This document shows positions 9,609-18,558 of a stretch of 64,000 bases of DNA, piece by piece; positions within the stretch are counted from its first letter, which is position 1, and the number at the start of each line of letters is the position of its first letter. The DNA comes from Halieaceae bacterium (GTDB lineage: Bacteria; Pseudomonadota; Gammaproteobacteria; Pseudomonadales; Halieaceae). A program made the translations under genes and the position numbers. The notes under the pieces are model-generated. The model worked only from the letters and a program-made list of their open reading frames with translations, was not told the origin of the DNA and searched no databases. The DNA lies in assembly GCA_902623175.1 (NCBI GenBank), contig CACNSR010000011.1, forward strand, positions 1 to 64,000, written 5' to 3'.

Positions 9609-9655
9609 ACTGTGCGTCCCGCGAAGCGAGATCTCTTTGTCCCGCGACGCACAGT
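9609..9655. promoter_or_regulatory. inverted repeat in the divergent ALDH/acyl-CoA dehydrogenase promoter region
   Basis: ACTGTGCGTC at 9609-9618 pairs perfectly with GACGCACAGT at 9646-9655, separated by 27 bases. The spacer also holds the repeated word GTCCCGCGA (starting at 9616 and 9639). A TATACT box at 9606-9611 overlaps the left arm. The element lies 33 bases before the GTG of the plus-strand operon. It may be a two-half-site operator or a leader hairpin; the sequence alone does not decide between these. Confidence 0.5.
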
Positions 9656-9687
9656 GTCGATAGCCTCAAGCGGTTGGAGCACCCTGA

Positions 9688-10848
9688 GTGAATTTTGAAC
9701 TGAACGATGATCAGCACGCTTACATCGCCAGCGCCAAGGCCTTCTCTGAAAAAGAGCTCGCGCCCCATGCCGCGCATTGGGATGCAGAGTCCATTTTTGC
9801 CACAGAAGCTCTGAAAGCCGCAGGCGAATTGGGCTTTATGGGCATGTACACCCCTGAGGCTGCGGGGGGGTTAGGTATGGGTCGCCTGGATGCCAGCTTG
9901 ATCGTGGAAGAGCTCGCTAAAGGGTGCACGACCACCGCTGCGTTTTTGACTATTCACAACATGGCGGCCGCCATGATCGGTAAGTACTGTCAGCAAGTGG
10001 TGGTCGATGAATGGTGTCCTGAACTGGTGATGGGCGAGAAGCTCGCCTCCTACTGCCTCACCGAGCCGGGTGCGGGTTCCGACGCCGGCAGTTTGCGCAC
10101 CAGCGCAGTGCTCGACGGCGATGCGTATGTCGTGAATGGCAGCAAAGTGTTTATCTCCGGTGCGGGCGAAACCGACGTGCTGGTGGTGATGACCCGTACC
10201 GCGGATGCGGGGCCCAAAGGAGTCACGGCGCTAATGATACCGGCGGATGCCGAGGGCATTGAGTACGGCAAAAAAGAGCACAAGATGGGCTGGAATGCCC
10301 AGCCTACGCGCATGATCACTTTCGATAATGTGCGCGTTCCCGTCTCGAATCGTTTGGGTGAGGAAGGCCAGGGTTTTGCCATTGCGATGGAAGGGCTGGA
10401 CGGTGGCCGCATTAATATCGCGACCTGTTCCGTAGGTACCGCACAGCGCGCTATTCAGGACGCGACGGTCTATGTGCAGGAGCGAAAGCAGTTTGATACC
10501 GCGATCGCAGATTTCCAGAACACCCAATTCAGGCTGGCCGACATGCTGACTGAGCTGGTGGCAGCCCGGCAAATGATTCGGCTCGCCGCCAGCAAGCTGG
10601 ACAACAAGGACCCGCAGGCAACCACGTATTGCGCCATGGCCAAGCGCTTTGCCACCGATGTCGGCTTTACGGTCTGCAATGATGCCCTGCAGCTACTGGG
10701 CGGCTATGGCTACATTAAGGAGTATCCGATGGAGCGCTACGTGCGCGACACCCGGGTGCATCAAATTCTCGAGGGAACCAATGAAATTATGCGCGTCATT
10801 ATCGGCCGAAAGTTGCTGATGGACGGCGCTCTGGAGGTCATTCAATGA
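9688..10848 (+). CDS. acyl-CoA dehydrogenase, isobutyryl-CoA dehydrogenase-like
   Basis: 386 residues with GTG start. The FAD-binding strand is YCLTEPGAGSDAGS, the middle domain contains KKEHKMGWNAQPT, and the catalytic base is E362 in ILEGTNEIMR. The GWNAQPT region and the following gene order closely match the isobutyryl-CoA dehydrogenase (ACAD8) group of valine breakdown. It oxidises isobutyryl-CoA to methacrylyl-CoA and passes electrons to ETF. It is first of four coupled genes (stop/start overlap with the hydratase at 10845) that together run isobutyryl-CoA to methylmalonate semialdehyde. The last enzyme, MmsA, and the upstream branched-chain oxoacid dehydrogenase are not clearly in the window, although the fragment at position 1 might belong to the latter. 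Confidence 0.9.
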   Translation: MNFELNDDQHAYIASAKAFSEKELAPHAAHWDAESIFATEALKAAGELGFMGMYTPEAAGGLGMGRLDASLIVEELAKGCTTTAAFLTIHNMAAAMIGKYCQQVVVDEWCPELVMGEKLASYCLTEPGAGSDAGSLRTSAVLDGDAYVVNGSKVFISGAGETDVLVVMTRTADAGPKGVTALMIPADAEGIEYGKKEHKMGWNAQPTRMITFDNVRVPVSNRLGEEGQGFAIAMEGLDGGRINIATCSVGTAQRAIQDATVYVQERKQFDTAIADFQNTQFRLADMLTELVAARQMIRLAASKLDNKDPQATTYCAMAKRFATDVGFTVCNDALQLLGGYGYIKEYPMERYVRDTRVHQILEGTNEIMRVIIGRKLLMDGALEVIQ

Positions 10849-11633
10849 GCATCAGTCCATCTGAAAAAATCAAAGTCTCGATCGAGGGCAGTATCGCAAC
10901 GGTTGTCGTTGATAACCCGTCTGCCAACACCTGGGACCGCGAGAGCCTGCCGGCGCTCAAAGCCGTGATCGAGGCCTTAAATGCTGAACCCACCGTTTAC
11001 GCCCTTGTGCTGACTGGCGCGGGCGAGAAATTTTTCTCGGCGGGTGCTGACCTGAACCAGTTTGCCTCCGGAGACGCGAACGTGGCCCGGGGGGTGAGCG
11101 AGGCCTTTGGTGAGGCGTTCGAAACGCTGGCCGATTTCCGGGGCGTGTCGATTGCTGCCATCAACGGATTCGCGATGGGCGGTGGTCTGGAAGTGGCGCT
11201 CGCCTGTGATATCCGCATTGCCGAAGAGCAGGCGGCGCTGGCGCTACCCGAGGCGCGGGTTGGCCTGCTGCCTTGTGCCGGTGGTACCCAACGTCTGGCC
11301 CAGTTGGTGGGCGAGGGCTGGGCCAAGCGCATGATCCTCTGTGGTGAGCGCATTGGTGCGCAGCAAGCGCAAACACTGGGGCTGGTTGAGGAAGTCGTGC
11401 CAAAAGGTGAGGCACTGGAAACCGCAACGACGTTGGCGGCCAAAGTGGGTAATCAGTCACCCACTTCGGTAGCGGCCTGCAAGCGTCTGATTCATTCGGC
11501 GCGCAATATTGCGATCGCCGATGGTCTCGTTGCGGAGCGCGATGAGTTTGTCGCCTTGTTCTCGACCGAGGATCAGCAGGAAGGCACCAACGCTTTCCTC
11601 GAGAAGCGTGAGCCCGAGTGGAAAAATCAATGA
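10845..11633 (+). CDS. enoyl-CoA hydratase/isomerase family protein
   Basis: 262 residues of the crotonase fold. The oxyanion-hole strands are KFFSAGADLNQF and NGFAMGGGLEVALACD, and the region LALPEARVGLLPCAGGTQRL carries the catalytic glutamate position of hydratases. In this operon its expected reaction is hydration of methacrylyl-CoA to 3-hydroxyisobutyryl-CoA. Its ATG overlaps the preceding TGA (ATGA) and its stop overlaps the next ATG in the same way, so translation of the three genes is probably coupled. A general short-chain enoyl-CoA hydratase function remains possible. Confidence 0.9.
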   Translation: MSISPSEKIKVSIEGSIATVVVDNPSANTWDRESLPALKAVIEALNAEPTVYALVLTGAGEKFFSAGADLNQFASGDANVARGVSEAFGEAFETLADFRGVSIAAINGFAMGGGLEVALACDIRIAEEQAALALPEARVGLLPCAGGTQRLAQLVGEGWAKRMILCGERIGAQQAQTLGLVEEVVPKGEALETATTLAAKVGNQSPTSVAACKRLIHSARNIAIADGLVAERDEFVALFSTEDQQEGTNAFLEKREPEWKNQ

Positions 11634-12736
11634 CCGACAGCGTGCTGGTCGCCGAGCATCCGGCAGGAGACCGGGTGATTGGGCAGCTCACCCTCAACGT
11701 TGAGAAGACGCTGAACTCCCTGACTCGCGATATGGTGGAGGTCATTACCGATCACCTTGAAGTCTGGGCTGAGGATGACAAGGTGGTCGCAGTGTTCATC
11801 GATGGCGCCGGCGAAAAAGCCTTTTGTGCCGGCGGTGATGTACAGGCGTTGCGCAACTCCTGTATCGAGACCCCCGGTGGCCCCTGCGACTACGCCGAGC
11901 ACTTCTTTGCTCGGGAGTACCGCATGAACTACCTGCTGCACACCTACACTAAGCCGCTGATTTGTTGGGGCCACGGTGTGGTCATGGGTGGAGGGCTCGG
12001 TATTCTTGCCGGGTGCCGATATCGCGTCGTCAGCGAGCGCACGCGCATCGGGATGCCGGAAATCACGATTGCACTGTTCCCGGATGTGGGCGGTAGCTGG
12101 TTCTTGAACCGCATGCCGGGGCAGGTGGGCCGCTTTCTGGCGCTGACCTCATCCCACATTAACGCCACGGACGCGCTCTACTGTGGCCTGGGCACGAAAT
12201 TTCTCGCCAATGAGCAGAAGGCCGATTTACTCGCAGACCTCACTACACAGGCGTGGTCTGGTAATACAACCGCGAATCACGAACTGGTTGGCGCTGTGCT
12301 CGCCGACGGCGTGGCCGGTATTGAACAACCCGATGCACAAATTGAGCCCCACATCGACACGATTAATGAGTGGATGGCAGGCGATGACCTCGCAGCAATT
12401 CATGCCCGCGTGATGAGCTGGCAGGGTGAGGACAATTGGCTGGGTAAGGCCCGTGATGGCTTTGCCCATGGCTCGCCGCTGGCCGCCAGCTGGATTTTTC
12501 GCCAGCTGAACCAAACCCGGGAGGCTACCCTCGAAGCGATCTTTGAGTCGGAACTGATATTGGGCTGCAACATCATGCGTCACCCCGAGTTCGCCGAGGG
12601 CGTGCGGGCACTGCTGGTAGACAAAGATCGCTCCCCTGCGTGGGCTTATCCGAATCTGGCCTCCGTGCCTGCCGACATTGTTGACTCATTCTTCACTGCG
12701 CCGGCAGAGATGCCGGAGCTCGGATTACCGGAGTAA
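11630..12736 (+). CDS. 3-hydroxyisobutyryl-CoA hydrolase
   Basis: 368 residues, longer than a plain crotonase because of the C-terminal extension typical of HIBCH-type hydrolases. Visible signatures are KAFCAGGDVQAL, the oxyanion strand GHGVVMGGGLGILAG and MPEITIALFPDVGGSWFLNRMPG. It releases CoA from 3-hydroxyisobutyryl-CoA, which removes the reactive intermediate methacrylyl-CoA by pulling the pathway forward. An upstream GTG at 11618 is in frame, but the ATG at 11630 forms the usual ATGA overlap with the hydratase stop and was chosen. A gap of three bases separates it from the dehydrogenase gene. Confidence 0.92.
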   Translation: MTDSVLVAEHPAGDRVIGQLTLNVEKTLNSLTRDMVEVITDHLEVWAEDDKVVAVFIDGAGEKAFCAGGDVQALRNSCIETPGGPCDYAEHFFAREYRMNYLLHTYTKPLICWGHGVVMGGGLGILAGCRYRVVSERTRIGMPEITIALFPDVGGSWFLNRMPGQVGRFLALTSSHINATDALYCGLGTKFLANEQKADLLADLTTQAWSGNTTANHELVGAVLADGVAGIEQPDAQIEPHIDTINEWMAGDDLAAIHARVMSWQGEDNWLGKARDGFAHGSPLAASWIFRQLNQTREATLEAIFESELILGCNIMRHPEFAEGVRALLVDKDRSPAWAYPNLASVPADIVDSFFTAPAEMPELGLPE

Positions 12737-12739
12737 TAG

Positions 12740-13633
12740 ATGGCCACGATCGCGTTCCTGGGTTTGGGCAATATGGGCGGGCCGATGGCCAAAAATCTGC
12801 TTGCCGCGGGTCATGCGCTCACCGTCTTTGATTTGGTCGAGGCAGCTTGTGCGGCGGTGGCGGCTGAGGGCGCCTCGATTGCCGCGTCCGCGTTTGAGGC
12901 TGCAAAGGGCGCCGATGTGATCATCAGTATGTTGCCGGCAGGCAAGCATGTCGCGGGCACCTTCCTCGGCGAAGATGGCCTTTTGGCCAAGGTGTCGACT
13001 GACACACTTATTCTCGACGCCAGCACCATCGACGCGGCGACCGCGCGTCAGGTTGGCGAGGCGGCTGCCGAGCTCGGCATCGATTTTATGGACACTCCAG
13101 TATCAGGCGGTGTGGCGGCTGCCGCGGCCGGAACTCTCGCCTTCATGTGTGGCGGCAGTGCAGCGGCATTTGATCGGGCCAAGCCGATTCTTGAAGGTAT
13201 GGGTAGCGCGGAAAAAATCTTTCACGCCGGGCCTGCGGGCGCTGGCCAAGTGGCGAAGGCGGCCAACAATATGTTGCTGGCAGTGCACATGATCGGTACC
13301 TCAGAGGCGCTGGCCATGGGTGAAGCGCACGGATTGGATCCGGCGGTGCTCTCAGAGATCATGAAGGCGAGCTCCGGTAACAACTGGTCCCTACAGGTCT
13401 ATAACCCCTGGCCCGATGTGATGGAGGACGTCCCCTCCAGCAACAACTACCAGCCCGGTTTCATGGTTGACCTGATGGTTAAGGACCTGGGCTTGGCCTG
13501 TAAAGTTGCCGAGAGCTGCGGGCTCAATAATCAGATGGGCAAACAGGCCATGGCAGCCTATTCAGATCATCAGGGTGAGGGCAACGGCCCGCGGGATTTC
13601 TCCTCTATTTTGGAGTGGGTTAAGGCACAGTAA
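12740..13633 (+). CDS. mmsB: 3-hydroxyisobutyrate dehydrogenase
   Basis: 297 residues. The N-terminal Rossmann motif is GLGNMGGPMAKNL, the substrate-binding signature is DTPVSGGVAAAAAGTL, and the catalytic lysine is K173 in GQVAKAANNM. It oxidises 3-hydroxyisobutyrate to methylmalonate semialdehyde with NAD+. It is the last gene of the plus-strand operon and its order after the hydrolase matches the valine catabolic pathway. Fourteen bases downstream the sulfotransferase gene ends on the other strand, so the two transcripts converge without a clear terminator. Confidence 0.93.
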   Translation: MATIAFLGLGNMGGPMAKNLLAAGHALTVFDLVEAACAAVAAEGASIAASAFEAAKGADVIISMLPAGKHVAGTFLGEDGLLAKVSTDTLILDASTIDAATARQVGEAAAELGIDFMDTPVSGGVAAAAAGTLAFMCGGSAAAFDRAKPILEGMGSAEKIFHAGPAGAGQVAKAANNMLLAVHMIGTSEALAMGEAHGLDPAVLSEIMKASSGNNWSLQVYNPWPDVMEDVPSSNNYQPGFMVDLMVKDLGLACKVAESCGLNNQMGKQAMAAYSDHQGEGNGPRDFSSILEWVKAQ

Positions 13634-13646
13634 GCTGGTTACGGCT

Positions 13647-15635
13647 TTAGTCCTGTGCGATCCAGTCGGGTCCTAGGCGGGCTTTGAGCGGCCCCAGCCA
13701 GGGCTCATAGTGCTTCCACTGTTCCAGCGCGGTCGAGAAAATCGGCTGTCGCACCTGCTCCGATGACGGCGTTCGCACATTGCGTTCTGTTTTATGGAAT
13801 TCCAGGCAGGCCTCCTCAAAGGGTAGACCGCAGAAGTCGAGCATCCGCCGCACTTGGATCTCAAGGTCAGCCACCACGTCCTCATGCTGTACGCGCAGCA
13901 CATAGCCGGGGATGACGTCGTCCCAGTGGTTCATCAGGCGCACATAGTCCAGGTAGTACTGAGCGATGTCTTCCTGGTCGTAGCTGAACATCTGCCCCTC
14001 GGCAAATAGCTGCTTGAAGCCGGAAAAGCAGCAGGACATGGGGTCCCGGCGCGCGTCAATAATTTTGGCGTTGGGTAGCATCAGCTTGATGAGCCCTATG
14101 TGGCGGAAGTTGTTGGGCATTTTGTCGATGAAGAAGGGTGCGCCCATCCGGTGTACTTGTGTTTCGCGGATGTATTCTTCTCCCAGCGTAGCAAGTTGTT
14201 CTGCAGACAGGTCCGCCAGATTAAACGGATATTTCTTATTGCCCTCTCGTTGACCCAGTCTGCGCAGTTTGCCGCTGATCGACAGCACATTGGGTAGCTC
14301 CAGCGTGCCGTCGACCATGCTGTGTGATGAGAGAATCTGCTCAAGCAGCGTCGAGCCCGCACGCGGCAGCCCGAGAATGAAGATGGGGTCGGGTGCCGTG
14401 TGGCCCGTTTCGCGCTCGAACACTTGCCGAGTGCACGCAGCAATCTGGTCGTCGCACTCCTGAGTGGTGCCCTCCGCTTTATATTGAAGCTGGGTTTTCT
14501 TGATGGCGTTGCCTTTGGCGTAGTGGTGAAAGGATTGTTGATAATCCTTTCGATCTTCAAATGCCTTACCCAGTGCAAATTGAAGATAGACGCGATCCTG
14601 ACCACCGAGATGCGGATTCTCATCAAGTGCTTGCATCGATGACAACTCTTCATCATCAAACTGATAGACCTTCAGGTTCGCCAACGAGTACCAGGCATCG
14701 CAGTAAAATGGCTGCGACTTTAGAGCGTCGCGGTAAGCGGTAATCGCATCCTCTGACCGACCCCCCGTCTTCAGTGCGTGACCCTTTGACACATTGGTTA
14801 CGGGATCATTCGGCACTCTGTCCAGAATTTTGTCGAACAGTGCCAGCGCCGACTCGTAGTCTCCCAGCTGCATACATTGAATGGCGAAGAGAGACTGCAA
14901 TTGAGGATTATCAGGCGCTTGATTAAGTAGCGCTTTGGCTTCGTCTACCGAGCGCTGAAAGCGCTGCCGTTTGCTGAGGATCTGGACATAGTCGATGCGC
15001 GCTTGCCTGTGCTCGGGATCGAACTCTACTGCGCTCTCAAGGAGGAACTCAGCGTCTTCTAAAACGCCATGGCGGGTGGCAATTTCTGCCAGTATGCGCA
15101 TCCCGTCGATATGCTGAGGATTCTGCTGCATAAACTGCCGGCACAATTGCTCGGCTTTGTGTAGCTTGCCTTCGTGAAGCAGGTCCCAGCTGGCCGAAAG
15201 AGCAGGCGGCAAGGACTCCAGCCACTGTAGTCTCTGATTGATCTGAGCCGCGCGTTCAGGTGAGCCTTTACCAATCAGGTCTCTCTGTGCCACCCAACTG
15301 GCCTTGAGACTGGGGTTGAGATGACAGGCGGTGGCGTAGGCATTGAGGGCCTCGGTAGGCATATTGGCGTCTCGATACAGGTGACCAAGTTCCTGAAAAG
15401 CTCTGCCATAGGAAGGATTGCCTTTTACCAGCTGTCTAAGCGCAGACTCCGCATTGGCGAAATCCCGCATCAGTCGAAAACAGACGCCCCGCATGTATTG
15501 ACCCATAACCGAAGACTGAGAGCTGTCGTCAAGGCTATTGAGAGTCTCAAGTGCTTTGGCAACTTCCCCTATCTGCAGCAGCCGTTGCACGGCCCCTAGC
15601 GCATCCGGATCTTCGTTGGCAGGAGAAGCAGTCAT
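13647..15635 (-). CDS. TPR-repeat sulfotransferase family protein
   Basis: 662 residues. About 400 residues of tetratricopeptide repeats (helix pairs with the W/G/A/P pattern, such as ALDENPHLGGQDRVYLQFALGKAFE) are followed by a sulfotransferase domain. Its PAPS 5'-phosphosulfate loop is GLPRAGSTLLEQ at 422-433, and the 3'-phosphate-binding region is near IIDARRDPMSCCFS. Such proteins would transfer sulfate from PAPS to a protein or small molecule; the substrate of bacterial TPR-sulfotransferases is largely unknown. There is no signal peptide. It lies after the TonB receptor on the same strand, but a strong hairpin terminator separates them, so co-expression is probably partial at most. This pairing recurs in marine gammaproteobacteria as far as I recall. 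Confidence 0.88.
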   Translation of the reverse strand: MTASPANEDPDALGAVQRLLQIGEVAKALETLNSLDDSSQSSVMGQYMRGVCFRLMRDFANAESALRQLVKGNPSYGRAFQELGHLYRDANMPTEALNAYATACHLNPSLKASWVAQRDLIGKGSPERAAQINQRLQWLESLPPALSASWDLLHEGKLHKAEQLCRQFMQQNPQHIDGMRILAEIATRHGVLEDAEFLLESAVEFDPEHRQARIDYVQILSKRQRFQRSVDEAKALLNQAPDNPQLQSLFAIQCMQLGDYESALALFDKILDRVPNDPVTNVSKGHALKTGGRSEDAITAYRDALKSQPFYCDAWYSLANLKVYQFDDEELSSMQALDENPHLGGQDRVYLQFALGKAFEDRKDYQQSFHHYAKGNAIKKTQLQYKAEGTTQECDDQIAACTRQVFERETGHTAPDPIFILGLPRAGSTLLEQILSSHSMVDGTLELPNVLSISGKLRRLGQREGNKKYPFNLADLSAEQLATLGEEYIRETQVHRMGAPFFIDKMPNNFRHIGLIKLMLPNAKIIDARRDPMSCCFSGFKQLFAEGQMFSYDQEDIAQYYLDYVRLMNHWDDVIPGYVLRVQHEDVVADLEIQVRRMLDFCGLPFEEACLEFHKTERNVRTPSSEQVRQPIFSTALEQWKHYEPWLGPLKARLGPDWIAQD

Positions 15636-15670
15636 GATGTTGTTTTACGCCGCAGGAAGTTAACAGACAA

Positions 15671-15698
15671 AAAAAGTGCCCCGATGGGGGCACTTTTT
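15671..15698 (-). terminator. rho-independent terminator after the TonB receptor gene
   Basis: A 12-bp stem (AAAAAGTGCCCC paired with GGGGCACTTTTT) with a four-base loop. On the minus strand it follows the TonB receptor stop at 15723 by about 25 bases and ends in a run of T. The A/T ends make it potentially active on both strands. Confidence 0.85.
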
Positions 15699-15722
15699 CA
15701 AGAGATGTCTCTAACGACTTTT

Positions 15723-18380
15723 TTAGAAGTCGAAGGAGACCCGAACACCCAGGGTGGTAGGAGGAGCCAGTGCCAAACGCTCACGGTCGTTGACGTAGTT
15801 GGCGCCCGTAACCACTTGCTCATCAGTGAGGTTGGTGACAAAGGCTTCGACCATCCACTTATCTGATGAAACGCCTGCTGTGACATTGGCCATCGTCCAG
15901 CTCGGTACTTCCATACGGTTAATGGTGATGATGTCACTGTAGGACTTGCCAGAGTGGCTGATGCTGGGCATCACGTGAGCCATCCAACCGTTACCCATGG
16001 TCCACTCGTAGCGCATCCAGACGTTGCCCTGGAACTCTGGCGCATAAGCCAGATCGAGGCCTTCCTGCACGTCAGTTGAGGGGGTCAGCACATCGGTTAT
16101 CTCTGTGTCGAGGAACGAGAAAGCCGCACCCATGGTCAGGTTGCCGGTCGGAGCCCAGGTGATATCGCCCTCTAAACCGGTGACTTCTGCATCGGCAGCG
16201 TTGTCTGAGAAGAACAGGTTCACGATGCTGGTATCAAAGATCGTGGTCTGTAGGTCGGAGATATCCAGGAAGAACACTGAGCCGTTGAAGCGCAGGGTGT
16301 TGTCCAACATGTCGAGCTTCCAGCCCAACTCTATGTTGACCAACTCATCTGACATTACCTCGAATGGCACGGTGTAGTCGTTGGCTGCTTGGTATGCGCC
16401 GCCAGGACGGTTCAGCAGGCCAGTTCTAAAGCCCTCTGACCACGTGACGTACCATAAGTGGTCATCATTTGGCCGCCATGAGAGCGTGACTTTGCCAATG
16501 ACGCCGTCATCTTCAGCGACGTCTGGCGCGTAGATGCTGTTGACGATCCGCTGGTAGTTGGAGTCATCTGCTGAAGGCAGGTTGTTTGGTGTGTAAACCG
16601 GACTAGCTTCATAAGGGAAGAAGCCTGAGTAGGTCCAGCGGATGGACTGGTCGCCGTCGTAAAGATCGTTAATGTTGGTGCCGAACTTGTTGTAGTCGGT
16701 CCCCGACATATTGTAGAAAGAACCGTTTGCGCTCCCCGCCAAGTCGACTTCGTACTCGAAGTAGCGCAGGCCGCCGGTAATCGACAAGCTATCAGTCAAA
16801 TCAAAGGTGACTTCACCGAAGACGCCCATCCGGTCATCCGTACGAAGAATATCGTTCCGAAAGATTGTGTCTCTTGGATACGGACCCGCTCCAACTTTGT
16901 AGCCGCCTTGGCCATCGTAGGGGTAGTTATAATTGGTCGGGAACCCGAAACCTGTGCCGTTGTAGCCGCCGCCCCACGCGTTGACAAATTTATTGCCGGG
17001 GTAGGAGAAGTCGACCATCTCGGTCAGCTCCATTTCACTGAAGAAACCACCTGCAGTGACACGAAAGCGCGCGTCTTGGTCTGTACTGAAGCGAATTTCA
17101 TGGCTGGTGAACTCGCTGTCTACTTTATTAGTGGTGTACAAGTTAGGTGCCTGACAGGTTCCCGAGGGGGTACCGGCGCCAGCTGGCGAGTAGGTCGTGT
17201 AGGACACATAGTAGTCGCAGATGTAGTACGGGATGTACTGGCCGATGAACAGGTAGTCAGAGTAATCGGTACGCTGATCGGTCTCGCGATCGGTAAATGC
17301 ACCGGTGTACAGGACTTCGAGAGCACCAATGCGGCCCTCAATGGTCCAATGCACGTTGGTGTACTCGTCCTCAACAAACTCCCTCTCAAACCGCTGGATC
17401 TGGTAGTCATCGCTGAGGTTGGGGTCAGTGTAGAACGTACCGTCACTCTCGATCTTCTGGGCCATTGCACCCGCGCTGATGCGCCAGTTGTCATTGATGT
17501 CCCACTGGGCTGCGATGCGACCGCCATTGTAGGTGGTGTCGTTGAAGTCATCCTCCACCAGAGCGGCGTTATTCGCTTCGAGGAAAGTGACGTTACTAAA
17601 GTCTGTGACGCCTTGTTGGAATCCTCCGCGGAAGCCGACTTCAGTCCCGTTGGAGCGGACCGCGCTACCAGACCGGAAACGCGCGCTTTCCGCTGCGGTC
17701 CGCGTGCCCGCGACATTATCGATATAGCCACCTTTCTCGTCGGTAAAGACCACACCGCGAATGGCAAAGTTATCACTCAGCGGAATATTCAACATGGCAT
17801 TGATGTTGTAGTTGGCCTCACCGTCACTCATGGTCGATGCGCCAGCCTGAACGCGACCGAAGAAGCCAGACGGATCAGGTTTGTTGGTGATCAAACGCAC
17901 CACGCCAGCCTGTGAGCTCGCACCAAACAACGTGCCCTGCGGACCCGCGAGTACCTCTACCCGGTTAATGTCAGTGATGTAGATATCGAGGTTCCGACCG
18001 GGCTGTGCCATCGGTTGCTCGTCGAGATAGAGCGCCACGTTGGGGCTGAGACCCGCTACACCCGAGGTGGTCAGGTTAGGCGTAGTCGATGCAACACCGC
18101 GAATATACATCGTGCTCTGACCAGGACCCGCGCCACCGGCCGATACATTGGGCAGCTCAATCAGGTAGTCGGAGAAGTTAGAGACGCCACGCTGGTTCAG
18201 CGACTCTTCTGTGAGCGCCGATACCGCTACGGGTACGTCCTGCAAGCTGGCTTCCTGTTTGGTCGCTGTGACCACCACTTCTTCCAGCTGTGCGTGAACC
18301 GGGCTAGACACCAATGGCAAGAGCGCTACGCTGAGTGCGGCTGCCAAAGGCGTGCGTTGAAAACGATGGGGATGAGACAT
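15723..18380 (-). CDS. TonB-dependent outer-membrane receptor
   Basis: 885 residues. A signal peptide ending VHAQ is followed by the plug-domain start EEVVVTATKQEASLQDVPVAVSAL, abbreviated here as a TonB-box-like VVVTAT followed by QDVPVAV. The plug contains MYIRGVAS and VEVLAGPQGTLFGASSQAGV. The C-terminal barrel ends in the aromatic triplet FDF, as needed for barrel assembly. The ATG at 18380 was chosen because AAGGGAG stands five bases before it; a GTG-less extension upstream is less likely. Unlike classical siderophore receptors, the family with this QDVP signature is widespread in marine and sphingomonad-type oligotrophs and takes up diverse ligands. The ligand cannot be inferred. The gene has its own terminator. 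Confidence 0.92.
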   Translation of the reverse strand: MSHPHRFQRTPLAAALSVALLPLVSSPVHAQLEEVVVTATKQEASLQDVPVAVSALTEESLNQRGVSNFSDYLIELPNVSAGGAGPGQSTMYIRGVASTTPNLTTSGVAGLSPNVALYLDEQPMAQPGRNLDIYITDINRVEVLAGPQGTLFGASSQAGVVRLITNKPDPSGFFGRVQAGASTMSDGEANYNINAMLNIPLSDNFAIRGVVFTDEKGGYIDNVAGTRTAAESARFRSGSAVRSNGTEVGFRGGFQQGVTDFSNVTFLEANNAALVEDDFNDTTYNGGRIAAQWDINDNWRISAGAMAQKIESDGTFYTDPNLSDDYQIQRFEREFVEDEYTNVHWTIEGRIGALEVLYTGAFTDRETDQRTDYSDYLFIGQYIPYYICDYYVSYTTYSPAGAGTPSGTCQAPNLYTTNKVDSEFTSHEIRFSTDQDARFRVTAGGFFSEMELTEMVDFSYPGNKFVNAWGGGYNGTGFGFPTNYNYPYDGQGGYKVGAGPYPRDTIFRNDILRTDDRMGVFGEVTFDLTDSLSITGGLRYFEYEVDLAGSANGSFYNMSGTDYNKFGTNINDLYDGDQSIRWTYSGFFPYEASPVYTPNNLPSADDSNYQRIVNSIYAPDVAEDDGVIGKVTLSWRPNDDHLWYVTWSEGFRTGLLNRPGGAYQAANDYTVPFEVMSDELVNIELGWKLDMLDNTLRFNGSVFFLDISDLQTTIFDTSIVNLFFSDNAADAEVTGLEGDITWAPTGNLTMGAAFSFLDTEITDVLTPSTDVQEGLDLAYAPEFQGNVWMRYEWTMGNGWMAHVMPSISHSGKSYSDIITINRMEVPSWTMANVTAGVSSDKWMVEAFVTNLTDEQVVTGANYVNDRERLALAPPTTLGVRVSFDF

Positions 18381-18479
18381 ACTGGCTCCCTTTTTTCTCA
18401 TGGCTTGGAAAGATGATTATTGTTCGAAAACTACGACAGCGTAGGCTACCCGTTATAAGCGGTGCCTGCAAACGGAAAA

Positions 18480-18509
18480 CTTGTTTCAAACAAGGCTTTC
18501 TGAAGCCTT
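18480..18509. repeat. two overlapping palindromes upstream of the BCCT transporter gene
   Basis: CTTGTTT-C-AAACAAG (18480-18494) is a perfect 15-base palindrome. It overlaps AAGGCTT-TCTG-AAGCCTT (18492-18509), a 7-bp stem with a four-base loop followed by TTTT. They lie between the divergent TonB receptor and BCCT genes. The first could be a regulator operator and the second an attenuator or a terminator; neither is proven. Confidence 0.45.
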
Positions 18510-18558
18510 TTGGCAAGCTTCGGGTACACTCTGACCACGCCTGATTTATGAGCTTGTT

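Noticed and set aside
17120-17776. 218-residue open frame on the minus strand
   Set aside because: It is a second-phase shadow within the TonB receptor gene and has Ser/Thr-rich low complexity.
16908-17915. 335-residue open frame on the plus strand
   Set aside because: It lies entirely opposite the TonB receptor gene, has low-complexity Val/Gly/Ala content, and no family pattern or ribosome-binding site. The receptor frame is clearly the real one.
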